Origin: Mesorhizobium plurifarium
GTDB lineage: Bacteria > Pseudomonadota > Alphaproteobacteria > Rhizobiales > Rhizobiaceae
Length of the DNA stretch: 64,000 nt
Reading direction: 5' to 3'
NCBI GenBank assembly: GCA_000824785.1
Contig: CCNB01000046.1
Location: 188,216-252,215 of the forward strand
How positions within the stretch are numbered: position 1 is the first letter of the stretch; each line of letters opens with the position of its first letter. The translations under genes were made by a program, and so were the position numbers. The notes under the pieces were generated by a model, which was not told where the DNA came from, searched no databases, and was given only the letters and a program-made list of their open reading frames with translations. This document shows, in pieces, positions 38,184 to 46,581 of this stretch.

Positions 38184-38298
38184 ACATGTGCTTGCCTTCA
38201 TGGGCGTCGAAGCGCATTTTCAAGCCTCAGTCATTTAAGGGTGCGGCCGTGTCGGCAAGGATTGCCGAATCGGCTGGCGGCAGTGCAGGGGCGTATCG

Positions 38299-38829
38299 AT
38301 GAACGAGCCTTCGAAGGGCAGCGCGAAAACCGTCAAGCTGGCGGAGCGCCGGGTTTTCTCCCAATCCTTCAAGCCGCTCTACCAGGAAGGCATGGGGCTG
38401 GTCGAGCAGGCCGCCGAGTATCTCGATGGCAAGGGCAGGCTCGAAGCCAAGAAATTGTCGCGCACGGCCGCGACCCTCTATGCGGCCGAGTCGATGCGGC
38501 TGACCACGAGGCTGATGCAGGTCGCCTCCTGGCTGCTTTTGCAGCGGGCGGCGAATTCCGGCGAGATGACGCGCGATCAGGTGGCCTCGGAGAAGTCCAA
38601 GGTACGGCTCGACACGGCGTCCGCGCATGACGAGGCGCTTGGCTGGAACGAGCTACCCAAAGATTTTCTGGACCTCGTGACGCGCTCGCTGCGCCTGCAG
38701 TCGCTGGTGCGGCGCATGGACGAGGAAATCTATGGCGGCGTCATCAGCGACACGCATGCACCCGGGCGGCGGGCCAACCCGGTTTCCGACCAGATCAGCC
38801 TTTTGAACACGGCGTTCGCGCGCGGCTGA
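38299..38829 (+). CDS. rcdA: RcdA (DUF1465), regulator of CtrA degradation
   Basis: 176 residues, all-helical. The block MGLVEQAAEYLDGKGRLEAK and MRLTTRLMQVASWLLLQRA are DUF1465 hallmarks. In Caulobacter RcdA is an adaptor that, with CpdR and PopA, delivers CtrA to ClpXP at the G1-S transition. A CtrA box lies upstream, consistent with negative feedback. The C-terminal tail is disordered and Arg/Pro-containing, as in the family. It stands alone on the plus strand. Confidence 0.88.
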   Translation: MNEPSKGSAKTVKLAERRVFSQSFKPLYQEGMGLVEQAAEYLDGKGRLEAKKLSRTAATLYAAESMRLTTRLMQVASWLLLQRAANSGEMTRDQVASEKSKVRLDTASAHDEALGWNELPKDFLDLVTRSLRLQSLVRRMDEEIYGGVISDTHAPGRRANPVSDQISLLNTAFARG

Positions 38830-39114
38830 CATCGCGTTTGCAACGATAGCGTCGCGCAGAATCGGTCCCTCACCGAGCCGAGACTTGACGAGCCGTTCTG
38901 GCTGCAAATCGAGCGCCTGCGATTCTGATTGCGCTCGATAATTGCGGCAGCCATCATCGCATTTGAAGACGAAGCCGGCCTTTGCGGGGAATATGACCCT
39001 TGCCTTGAAGCGACGCGACCCTAGTTGGGGCCGTTCGCCGCAGCCGGGTCGACCGAGCCGGTTCTGCAGGAATCACCGTCACTGTGACCAAAGCAGATTG
39101 CGAGGCTTGATCCC

Positions 39115-40179
39115 GTGCATTCGCCATTGGACCGCATTCCGGTATCGATCATCATCCCCAACTATAATTACGAGCAGTTCCTGGGACGCGCCATCGACAG
39201 CGCGTTGGAGCAGGATCACCGAAATGTCGAGGTCGTGGTCGTCGACGACGCATCGACGGACGCGTCGGTGGCCGTCATCGAATCCTACGGCGACAAGATC
39301 CGTCCGTGCCTCAGGCGCAGGAATGGCGGGCATGGTGCCGCGTTCAATACCGGGTTCGAGGCGAGCACCGGGGAGATCATTCTTTTTCTCGACGCCGACG
39401 ATTATCTCTATCCGAACGCCGTCTCCGAGGTCCTGGACGAGTGGGACGCGGATGTCGCCCAGGCGCAATTCCGACTGCATCTCGTCGATGAGAACCAGCA
39501 TATCAAGGATGTCTTTCCCCCTCCGGAACAGCCGTTCGATTCAGGCGACGTCGTTCCGGAATTGTTGCGTAAGGGGCGGTACCGGACGACGGTGACAAGC
39601 GGGCTGGCGTTCGACCGCGAGGCGCTGGAACCGATAATGCCCATGCCTGAAAGCGATTTCCGGCAAGGCGCCGACGGCTATCTCGCGACGCTCGCGCCGC
39701 TGCACGGAGAGGTGAAAGCCATCGACACCTGCCTTGGCGCCTACCGCATCCACGGCTCCAACCATTCGGTCTTTGCCGAAAAGCTTGCCGAGCGGGCGCG
39801 CTGGCGCGTCGAGCATGACTTCCGCCGCCTCGAAGCCTTATCCGACCGGGCGGCCGAGATCGGTTTGACCGTGCCAGCGGATGCCGGCCTTCACGATCCG
39901 GTTCATCTGGAAGAGCGGCTGGCTTCGCTCTGCGTCGACGAGCCCCAGCATCCGGTTGAAACCGACTCCCGGCTGGGACTGGCAAGAGCGGGTGCTACTG
40001 CCAGCCTGGAAATGAACGCATCCTGGCGGCGGCGGGCCACCCTGGCGGCCTGGTTCCTTAGCATCGGAATCCTGCCGCGGCGCATGGGCAATGCGGTCCT
40101 GGCGTGGAAGCTGGTCGCATCGTCCAGGCCGGCATTCCTCACGCGGCTGTCGAAAACCATCCGTCGCGTGACGAATTAG
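39115..40179 (+). CDS. family-2 glycosyltransferase
   Basis: 354 residues. The GT-A fold is clear: VSIIIPNYNYEQFLGRAIDSAL, VVVVDDASTD, GHGAAFNTGFEASTGEIILFLDADDYL with the DxD metal motif. The C-terminal region (about 215-354) is family-variable and ends with a basic amphipathic segment. GTG 39115 is used; GAGG lies about eight bases upstream. Sugar and acceptor are unknown, though an envelope polysaccharide is likely. Confidence 0.88.
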   Translation: MHSPLDRIPVSIIIPNYNYEQFLGRAIDSALEQDHRNVEVVVVDDASTDASVAVIESYGDKIRPCLRRRNGGHGAAFNTGFEASTGEIILFLDADDYLYPNAVSEVLDEWDADVAQAQFRLHLVDENQHIKDVFPPPEQPFDSGDVVPELLRKGRYRTTVTSGLAFDREALEPIMPMPESDFRQGADGYLATLAPLHGEVKAIDTCLGAYRIHGSNHSVFAEKLAERARWRVEHDFRRLEALSDRAAEIGLTVPADAGLHDPVHLEERLASLCVDEPQHPVETDSRLGLARAGATASLEMNASWRRRATLAAWFLSIGILPRRMGNAVLAWKLVASSRPAFLTRLSKTIRRVTN

Positions 40180-40312
40180 AGCCTGGGATTGGACGGGCTA
40201 GCCCGCGACCGCCGGTTCGATCGGCTTTTCGGCTGCGTTCTTGAGGTCGCAATTGTTTCCGGTTTGTTCACATTTTGCTGGCATCGCTTGCCGCCACGGC
40301 TAGACTTGGCAC

Positions 40313-40822
40313 ATGGGGGAAGCGATTCGCATCATCGGCATCGATCCGGGCCTGAGGCGCACCGGTTGGGGTATTATCGACAGCGTGGGCAATTCGCTGC
40401 GCTTCGTCGCGTCCGGCACGGTGCGGTCCGATGACAAAGCGCCGCTGGCGACAAGACTGTGCCAGCTGCATGACGGCTTGGCCGAGGTGCTGCACCAGGC
40501 CATGCCGCATGAGGCGGCGGTCGAGCAGACCTTCGTCAACAAGGATGCGACCGCGACGCTGAAGCTCGGCCAGGCGCGCGGCATCGCCATGCTGGTGCCG
40601 GCGCGCGCCGGCCTGGTGGTTGCCGAATACGCCCCCAACGCCGTCAAGAAGGCCGTGATCGGCGTCGGTCACGGCGAGAAGAAGCAGATCCATATGATGG
40701 TCAAAGTGCTGATGCCGAAGGCCGTCTTCGACACCGACGACGCCGCCGACGCTCTGGCCATCGCGATCTGCCACGCGCATCACCGTCCGAGCGTCGCCTA
40801 TCGCATGGCGGTGGCGGGGTAG
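40313..40822 (+). CDS. ruvC: Holliday junction endodeoxyribonuclease RuvC
   Basis: 169 residues. Catalytic acids are D11 (IGIDPGL), E71 (VEQTF) and the DTDDAADALA cluster (D143, D146). RuvC resolves Holliday junctions after RuvAB branch migration. It is the first gene of the ruv group, which here is broken by a two-gene insert before ruvA. Confidence 0.95.
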   Translation: MGEAIRIIGIDPGLRRTGWGIIDSVGNSLRFVASGTVRSDDKAPLATRLCQLHDGLAEVLHQAMPHEAAVEQTFVNKDATATLKLGQARGIAMLVPARAGLVVAEYAPNAVKKAVIGVGHGEKKQIHMMVKVLMPKAVFDTDDAADALAIAICHAHHRPSVAYRMAVAG

Positions 40823-40853
40823 GTGTTCTTGACTTGTTCTCATTTGGGGTGTA

Positions 40854-40876
40854 GGTAATACCTGCGAGGTATTACC
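40854..40876. promoter_or_regulatory. palindromic operator of the AbrB/PIN module, touching its start codon
   Basis: GGTAATAC (40854-40861) and GTATTACC (40869-40876) are perfect complements, spacer 7 bp. The ATG of the antitoxin is the very next base. The ribosome site GAGG (40866-40869) lies within the palindrome. A TTGACT (40829-40834) about 17 bp upstream could be a -35. Confidence 0.75.
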
Positions 40877-41146
40877 ATGCGGGTGACCACCAAGGGGCAA
40901 GTCACGATCCCCAAGCAGATAAGAGACCATTTGGGTATCGGCCCGGGCTCCGAGGTGGAGTTCGTGGCGACCGACGAGGGTGCCCGGCTTGTCGCCGTCA
41001 ACGAAAACATTTCGGAGGAGGAAGCTGCCCGCAAATTCAGGGAGGTCCTCGACAAGATGGAGGGAACGCTGGATTTGGGCGGCATGACGACGGACGAGTA
41101 TATGGAGTGGTTGAGGGGACCGCGTGAAAATCTCGACGTTGATTGA
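40877..41146 (+). CDS. AbrB/MazE-type antitoxin
   Basis: 89 residues. The swapped-hairpin N-terminus MRVTTKGQVTIPKQIRDHLGIGPGSEVEF is a textbook AbrB/SpoVT domain. The C-terminal half is acidic and helical, as in toxin-binding antitoxins. It overlaps the PIN gene by 23 bp and likely represses the module through the palindrome just upstream. Confidence 0.9.
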   Translation: MRVTTKGQVTIPKQIRDHLGIGPGSEVEFVATDEGARLVAVNENISEEEAARKFREVLDKMEGTLDLGGMTTDEYMEWLRGPRENLDVD

Positions 41147-41543
41147 CACAAACGTGCTCATTGACGTCTGGGGCCCGGCCGGGCCGCTGACGGAATGGTC
41201 TTCGTCCGCGATTATCTCCTGCCGACGCGATGGCGCGTTGGTCATCAACAGCATCGTCTGGTCCGAGCTTGCTCCTCTGGTCGCTTCCGAAGCAATGCTG
41301 AGGAAAGCAGCCGAGAGACTGGAAATGGATCGCGAGTTTTTGCCTTGGGAAGCCGCATTCCTGGCTGGGGCGGCACATTCCCGCTATCGGCGGGCCGGCG
41401 GTGTTCGAGAGCGGACTTTGCCCGACTTCTTCATCGGCGCGCATGCGGCCGTTGCCGGGCATCGTCTGTTGACGCGCGACGCACCTCGCTACCGCAGCTA
41501 TTTCCCCGATCTCGAAATTATCTCTCCGGAAACGCATCCATGA
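41124..41543 (+). CDS. PIN domain (VapC-like) toxin
   Basis: 139 residues. Acidic residues expected of PIN ribonucleases are present: LIDTNVLIDVW (D8), a mid-chain E in IVWSELAPL, and the LPDFFIGAHA motif near 95. Such toxins cleave tRNA or rRNA. It is preceded by the overlapping antitoxin. The ruvA start follows 10 bp after its stop, so ruvAB may be read through from here. Confidence 0.88.
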   Translation: MKISTLIDTNVLIDVWGPAGPLTEWSSSAIISCRRDGALVINSIVWSELAPLVASEAMLRKAAERLEMDREFLPWEAAFLAGAAHSRYRRAGGVRERTLPDFFIGAHAAVAGHRLLTRDAPRYRSYFPDLEIISPETHP

Positions 41544-41553
41544 AGGCCAAGCC

Positions 41554-42174
41554 ATGATCGGCAAGCTGAAAGGCACGCTGGAGGAGATCGACGAAGATAG
41601 CTGCGTCATCGACGTGCATGGCGTCGGCTATGTCGCCCATTGCTCGGCGCGCACGCTTGCCGCGCTGCCGTCGCCCGGTGAGGCGGTGGTGCTGTTCATC
41701 GAGACCTATGTGCGCGAGGACATGATCCGGCTCTACGGCTTCCAGACCGGACTGGAGCGCGAGTGGTTCCGCCTCTTGATGAACAATGTGCAGGGCGTCG
41801 GCGCCAAGGTGGCGCTGGCGGTGCTGTCGACGCTGGCGCCGGCCGATCTCGCCAACGCGATCGCCCTGCGCGACATCGCGATGGTTTCCCGCGCGCCCGG
41901 CGTCGGCAAGAAGGTGGCCGAGCGCATCGTCACCGAATTGCGCACCAAGGCGCCGGCCTATGCGGGTGCTGCCACCGGCACGATCGGCCTCAAGCAGGAG
42001 CTTGGCGAAGGGGTCGCGGCCGCGCCGATCACCGATGCGGTCTCGGCGCTCGTCAATCTCGGCTATTCGCGCGACATCGCGGCGAACGCGGTTGCCGCGG
42101 CGCTGAAATCGGCGGGCGAGGGCGCGGACGCGTCCAAGCTGATCCGCTTCGGGCTGAAGGAACTGGCGCGGTGA
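41554..42174 (+). CDS. ruvA: Holliday junction branch migration protein RuvA
   Basis: 206 residues, usual for RuvA. N-terminal MIGKLKGTLEEIDEDSCVIDVHGVGYV, two helix-hairpin-helix motifs (LMNNVQGVGAKVAL and RAPGVGKKVAERIV), and the C-terminal third domain that contacts RuvB. It targets RuvB to Holliday junctions. Confidence 0.96.
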   Translation: MIGKLKGTLEEIDEDSCVIDVHGVGYVAHCSARTLAALPSPGEAVVLFIETYVREDMIRLYGFQTGLEREWFRLLMNNVQGVGAKVALAVLSTLAPADLANAIALRDIAMVSRAPGVGKKVAERIVTELRTKAPAYAGAATGTIGLKQELGEGVAAAPITDAVSALVNLGYSRDIAANAVAAALKSAGEGADASKLIRFGLKELAR

Positions 42175-42217
42175 GGCGACGCTTGTCCCGCCACCGGTCC
42201 TATGCAAGGAAGGCGGC

Positions 42218-43255
42218 ATGAGCCTTTCGCCCCGCCTCATTGCTCCCGACAAGCGCGGCGAGGATGCCGACCAGACGCTGCGGCCGCAGTCGCTCGACGA
42301 GTTCGTCGGCCAGGCGGCGGTGCGCGCCAATCTCAAGGTTTTCGTCGATGCCGCCAAGAGTCGCGGCGAGGCGCTCGACCACGTCTTGTTCGTCGGCCCG
42401 CCCGGGCTCGGCAAGACGACGCTGGCGCAGATCATGGCGCGCGAGCTCGGCGTCAATTTCCGTTCGACCTCCGGCCCGGTCATCGCCAAGGCCGGCGACC
42501 TCGCCGCGCTGCTCACCAATCTCGAGGAACGCGACGTCCTCTTCATCGACGAGATCCATCGCCTCAATCCGGCAGTCGAGGAAATCCTCTATCCGGCGAT
42601 GGAGGATTTCCAGCTCGACCTGATCATCGGCGAGGGGCCGGCGGCGCGCTCGGTCAAGATCGACCTCGCCCGTTTCACCTTGGTCGCGGCAACAACCCGG
42701 CTCGGGCTCCTGACCAATCCACTGCGCGACCGCTTCGGCATTCCGGTGCGGCTCAATTTCTACACGGTCGAGGAGCTGGAGCAGATCGTGCGCCGCGGCG
42801 CCCGGATTCTCTCGATGCCGCTCGGCGACGACGGCGCGGTGGAGATCGCGCGCCGCGCCCGCGGCACGCCGCGCATCGCTGGCCGGCTGTTGCGCCGGGT
42901 GCGCGACTTCGCCAGCGTCGCCGGCGCCGCGCATGTCGACAGGAAGATCGCCGACGAGGCGCTGACCAGGCTGGAGGTCGACGCGCTCGGCCTCGACGCG
43001 CTCGACCGCCGCTATTTGTCGATGATCGCGCGTAATTTCGGCGGCGGGCCGGTCGGCATCGAGACGATCGCTGCCGGGCTCTCCGAGCCGCGCGACGCGA
43101 TCGAGGACATCATCGAGCCCTATCTCATCCAGCAGGGCTTCATCCAGCGCACGCCGCGCGGCCGCGTGCTGACCGCCAATGCCTGGCGCCATCTCGGCCT
43201 CGATCCGCCCAAGGACATCGCCCAGCAGCAGATCAGCCTGTTCCAGGAAGAGTAA
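42218..43255 (+). CDS. ruvB: Holliday junction branch migration helicase RuvB
   Basis: 345 residues. Walker A GPPGLGKT at 60-67, Walker B LFIDEIHRL, the sensor/arginine-finger region and the C-terminal winged helix (GFIQRTPRGRVLTANAWRHLGL) are present. It is the hexameric motor of RuvABC. It starts 43 bp after ruvA. Confidence 0.97.
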   Translation: MSLSPRLIAPDKRGEDADQTLRPQSLDEFVGQAAVRANLKVFVDAAKSRGEALDHVLFVGPPGLGKTTLAQIMARELGVNFRSTSGPVIAKAGDLAALLTNLEERDVLFIDEIHRLNPAVEEILYPAMEDFQLDLIIGEGPAARSVKIDLARFTLVAATTRLGLLTNPLRDRFGIPVRLNFYTVEELEQIVRRGARILSMPLGDDGAVEIARRARGTPRIAGRLLRRVRDFASVAGAAHVDRKIADEALTRLEVDALGLDALDRRYLSMIARNFGGGPVGIETIAAGLSEPRDAIEDIIEPYLIQQGFIQRTPRGRVLTANAWRHLGLDPPKDIAQQQISLFQEE

Positions 43256-43388
43256 CGCAGATTTGTTCGCCTTCTTGCCGCGCGTAGGCCGATCTGCGCG
43301 GAATCTGCGCGCCTTGGCCTAGCTCAGGGCGCAATTGCCGCCTTTAAGGCAGCTCCCTGATAGATTCCCAAGGGGCTTGGGCCGATCC

Positions 43389-44291
43389 ATGATCACCAGA
43401 CGTGCCTTCCTGCGCCTCGTCGGCGGCTCGGCCTTCGCCATGGTGTCGCTCGGCGCCTATGCGGTCGGCATCGAGCCGATGCTGCTCACGCATGTGAAGC
43501 GCTACACGCTGACGCCACCGCACTGGCCGGCCGGGCTCAAGCTGCGTGTCGTGGCGCTGGCCGACATTCATGCCTGCCGGCCGTGGATGACGCCGGAGCG
43601 GATCGCAGCGCTTGCCGAACAGGCCAATGCGCTGCAGCCGGATCTTATCGTCCTGCTGGGTGATTACACCGCTGGAACCAAGATCGTGACAGGCTCGGTG
43701 CGGGTGGCGGAATGGGCCGAGGCGCTGTCCGGGCTGAAGGCGCGGCTCGGCGTGCTGTCGATCCTTGGCAACCACGACTGGTGGACCGATTTCTTTGCGC
43801 AGCGCGCGGAAGCCGGCCCGACCCAGTCGCGCAAGGCGCTCGAGCATGTCGGAATCCCGGTGCTGGAAAACGACGTCGTGCGGCTGGAAAAGGACGGGCA
43901 TGGTTTCTGGATCGCCGGGCTTGCCGATCAGCTCGCGCTGCTGCCGAACAAAGCCAAGGGACGCGAGAGCTTCCAGGGCTTCGACGACCTCCCCGGCACC
44001 TTGGCCAAGATCCAAGGAGGCGAGCCGATCATCCTGCTCGCGCATGAGCCGGACATTTTTCCAAAAGTGCCATGGCGAGTTTCGTTGACCTTGTCCGGGC
44101 ACACGCATGGCGGGCAGGTACGGGTGTTTGGCTATTCACCGGTGGTGCCTTCGGACTACGGCAACCGTTTCGCCTATGGCCATGTCGTGGAGAACGACCG
44201 TAACCTGATCGTTTCCGGCGGACTTGGTTTCAGCATCCTGCCGGTGCGTTTTGGCGTGCGGCCGGAGATCCTGCAGATCGATCTCGGCTAA
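43389..44291 (+). CDS. metallophosphoesterase with a twin-arginine-type signal
   Basis: 300 residues. The N-terminus MITRRAFLRLVGGSAFA has the RRxFLxL twin-arginine pattern, so export folded via Tat is expected. Metal motifs follow: ADIHACRP, LLGDYTAG, LGNHDWW, LAHEPD and LSGHTHGGQ. It is a calcineurin-like phosphoesterase of the YkuE-like kind, possibly acting on lipid-linked or nucleotide substrates. ATG 43389 is used; a longer frame begins at 43335. Confidence 0.9.
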   Translation: MITRRAFLRLVGGSAFAMVSLGAYAVGIEPMLLTHVKRYTLTPPHWPAGLKLRVVALADIHACRPWMTPERIAALAEQANALQPDLIVLLGDYTAGTKIVTGSVRVAEWAEALSGLKARLGVLSILGNHDWWTDFFAQRAEAGPTQSRKALEHVGIPVLENDVVRLEKDGHGFWIAGLADQLALLPNKAKGRESFQGFDDLPGTLAKIQGGEPIILLAHEPDIFPKVPWRVSLTLSGHTHGGQVRVFGYSPVVPSDYGNRFAYGHVVENDRNLIVSGGLGFSILPVRFGVRPEILQIDLG

Positions 44292-44328
44292 GGCGCGTTG
44301 ATGTTCAGGTGAGACCTTGGTTTGTTGC

Positions 44329-45579
44329 TTACCGCAGCGACCTAATCACATCCATCACGTCGGGTTCCGCCTTCTCCCCGTCGAACGCATCGACGATGCC
44401 GAAGGCGCCGCCATAGCTCCACGCCGACCAGGAGAAGCCATGCGCCGCGGCGCGGGCGATCATGTCGCGCACATAGGCGGCGCGGTATGCGGCCGGCATG
44501 ACGAAGCCGTTGCCATATTCCTTGCGGATCATGCCGAATTCGCCGAGCGTGATATCCTGCGGCTTGACGCCATTGGCCTTCGCCCAGCCGTCTACCATCC
44601 TGAACGGCGCATCCATGACGGCGGCCAGCTTCTCGGGACTGTCCATCGCTGCCACCTGTTCGTCGAGATAGGCGAGCACGCCGCTCTGCCGCGCCCAGGG
44701 CGCCTCGGCCCTGATCCGGTCGCGGATCGTGTCCAGCGTCATGTCCAATTGCGCCTTCGGAACGGCTGTCAGCGGATAGGGCAGGCCGGTGACGTATTGG
44801 ATGAAATCGCCGGCCCAGGTCGCGCCCTGATGCGTCAAAAGGAATGGATCGTAGGAGTGGAAGGCCCAGATGATGTTATCGTCCGCGATCGCCTTCGGAT
44901 CGACCTTCGCCAAGGAGGCTGCGTTCGAGTAGCAGCCGCCGGTGAGCACAAGCGTCAGCCTTGTGGCGGAAGCGCGCGCGGCTGCGAAAAGCTGCTTCTG
45001 GCGGTCGGGCCAAAGACTGGTGCCGTTTTCGTCGCAATCGACGATCGGCTCGTTCATCAGTTCCAGCGCGACAAGCCGCGGGTCTTCCCTGGCGAGTGTC
45101 TTTGCCATGGCGCGCACGACGTCGACATACGCGTCGAACGTCGCTGGATTATTCATCACCTCGCTCATGCCGATCTTGCGGTTGCCGCCGGCGGGAATCA
45201 GATGCAGGTCGACGACCACTTTCAGGCCGGCGCGGTTGATCATGCGCGCGGAGTCCAGGACGCTGGCAAAGAGGTCGCCTCGAAGGGCCGCGGTCCGGTC
45301 CGAGAGAAAGGGCGCGGGATCGACCGGCATGCGCAGGAAGTCGAAGCCTGCATCCTTCAGCGCCTCGAGATCGTCCGCCTTGAGGAATTTGCGCCACTCC
45401 GGATAAGGCAGGATCGCCTGGCGCTCCCCCCATTTGTCCTCGGCCGGCCAGGTCACCCACTGGTCGAGATTGAGGCCGCGTTTCATCGAGAACGTCGCCG
45501 CCCCGGCCGGAAGCGCCAGCGTGGCGAGCGCACAAAACGCCGCCATCAAGGTCTTGATCATCGTGCCCAACAGTGCCAT
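44329..45579 (-). CDS. GH5 family glycoside hydrolase, exported
   Basis: 416 residues. A signal peptide (MIKTLMAAFCALATLALPAG) is followed by a (beta/alpha)8 domain: RMPVDPAPFL, VVVDLHLIP, LELMNEPIVDCDENG (acid/base Glu in the NEP motif) and LGEFGMIRKEYGN (nucleophile Glu). It should cut beta-glucans or related polymers in the periplasm or outside. Starts at 45579 (MALLG) and 45561 (MIKTL) are both possible; neither has a strong ribosome site. Confidence 0.86.
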   Translation of the reverse strand: MALLGTMIKTLMAAFCALATLALPAGAATFSMKRGLNLDQWVTWPAEDKWGERQAILPYPEWRKFLKADDLEALKDAGFDFLRMPVDPAPFLSDRTAALRGDLFASVLDSARMINRAGLKVVVDLHLIPAGGNRKIGMSEVMNNPATFDAYVDVVRAMAKTLAREDPRLVALELMNEPIVDCDENGTSLWPDRQKQLFAAARASATRLTLVLTGGCYSNAASLAKVDPKAIADDNIIWAFHSYDPFLLTHQGATWAGDFIQYVTGLPYPLTAVPKAQLDMTLDTIRDRIRAEAPWARQSGVLAYLDEQVAAMDSPEKLAAVMDAPFRMVDGWAKANGVKPQDITLGEFGMIRKEYGNGFVMPAAYRAAYVRDMIARAAAHGFSWSAWSYGGAFGIVDAFDGEKAEPDVMDVIRSLR

Positions 45580-45653
45580 CCCGTTCCCGCGCGAGACTAT
45601 GCGTATCGCCCAAAACTGTGGAGCGGTTTGAGGCAACGGCACGCGCAAAGATT

Positions 45654-45676
45654 CCTAAAGCCCGTCGGGCTTTAGG
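45654..45676 (+). repeat. small palindrome ahead of ybgC
   Basis: CCTAAAGCCC (45654-45663) pairs with GGGCTTTAGG (45667-45676) around GTC. It lies 30 bases ahead of the ybgC start. It has no long T run, so it may be an operator or a weak attenuator. Confidence 0.5.
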
Positions 45677-45706
45677 TGCCTTTCTGGGCCGAAAAAGGAA
45701 AGCGCG

Positions 45707-46177
45707 ATGGACGATCATGGTGAATCGGCGGCGCTCGTCGCCGGACTTTCCGGAGCGCTGACGGATTTCGGCCACCGGCTGATGGCGAGGGTCTACTATG
45801 CCGACACCGATTTCTCCGGCGTCGTCTATCATGCGCGCTATCTCGAATTCCTCGAACGCGGCCGCTCCGACTATCTGAGGCTGACCGGCGTCCACCACAC
45901 CGAGCTCCTGGACGGCAAGCATGGCGAGCGCATCGTCTGGGTGGTCCGGCGCATGGAGATCGACTTCCGCTCGCCGGCGCGCATGGACGATATCCTCACC
46001 ATCGACACGCGCACCGACGACATTTCCGGCGCCCGCATCTTCATGGGCCAGCAGTTGAAGCGCGGCGGCGATGTGCTGGTGGAGGCTAGGGTGGAAGCGG
46101 CGATCGTCGGCGAAAGCGGCCGCCCGAAGCGCTTCCCGAAGGAGTGGATTGCCGCCTTCATGCCTCGGGCAAGCTGA
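45707..46177 (+). CDS. ybgC: tol-pal system acyl-CoA thioesterase YbgC
   Basis: 156 residues, hot-dog fold. ARVYYADTDFSGVVYHARYLEFLERGRSDYL holds the catalytic Asp. YbgC genes normally open the tol-pal operon, and this one lies 400 bp before tolQ. It hydrolyses short acyl-CoA thioesters and is associated with phospholipid metabolism. Confidence 0.94.
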   Translation: MDDHGESAALVAGLSGALTDFGHRLMARVYYADTDFSGVVYHARYLEFLERGRSDYLRLTGVHHTELLDGKHGERIVWVVRRMEIDFRSPARMDDILTIDTRTDDISGARIFMGQQLKRGGDVLVEARVEAAIVGESGRPKRFPKEWIAAFMPRAS

Positions 46178-46178
46178 T

Positions 46179-46296
46179 ATTCAGGTGAGGCCGGCCTGCG
46201 AACGACGGCTTCCTGCGCTTCCGGTGCTCACGTACTTCAAGTACGCTCCGCTCCGGTTCTCGGAAGCCATCGTTCTCGGCTCGGCCTGACCTGAAT
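46179..46296. repeat. 118-bp imperfect palindrome between ybgC and tolQ
   Basis: Ends ATTCAGG..AGGCCG (from 46179) and CGGCCT..CCTGAAT (to 46296) are complementary, and the inner GAACGACGGCTTCC / GGAAGCCATCGTTC arms pair as well, so the whole folds as one long hairpin. It looks like another dispersed rhizobial element. It begins 2 bases after the ybgC stop. Confidence 0.7.
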
Positions 46297-46581
46297 CTCA
46301 GTTTGCGCTTGGGGCGCGTCTCGTCTGATGTCGCCCAAGCCATGCGCGGCAATGCGCCGCGCCTCACGTCCTAACCCATCCTTAACCATAACGGTTCATG
46401 AAGGAATTGGCGAAGATTGGCGCAATTCGTGCGCCTTCCTTTCACCAATATTTGCCTCGAAAAGGCCGCGAAACGGTGCATTCGGGGCTTACCCGCAAGC
46501 TTCAAGCTTCGCGCGATCGGACCAAAGGGATGCCATGGGCCAGCCGCCAGCGATGCCCGGAAAATCTTAAGGACTTAAGTC
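46297..46581. other. promoter region of tolQ, no gene seen
   Basis: No credible small gene. The stretch contains TTAACCATAACGGTT near 46382, half a CtrA-type site, and GGACTTAAGTC directly before the tolQ start. A promoter must lie here if the palindrome at 46179 ends upstream transcription. Confidence 0.45.

Noticed and set aside
44300..44320. Partial copy of the ATTCAGGTGAGG repeat end after the metallophosphoesterase
   Set aside because: Only about a dozen bases match the element at 46179 and no partner arm is present.
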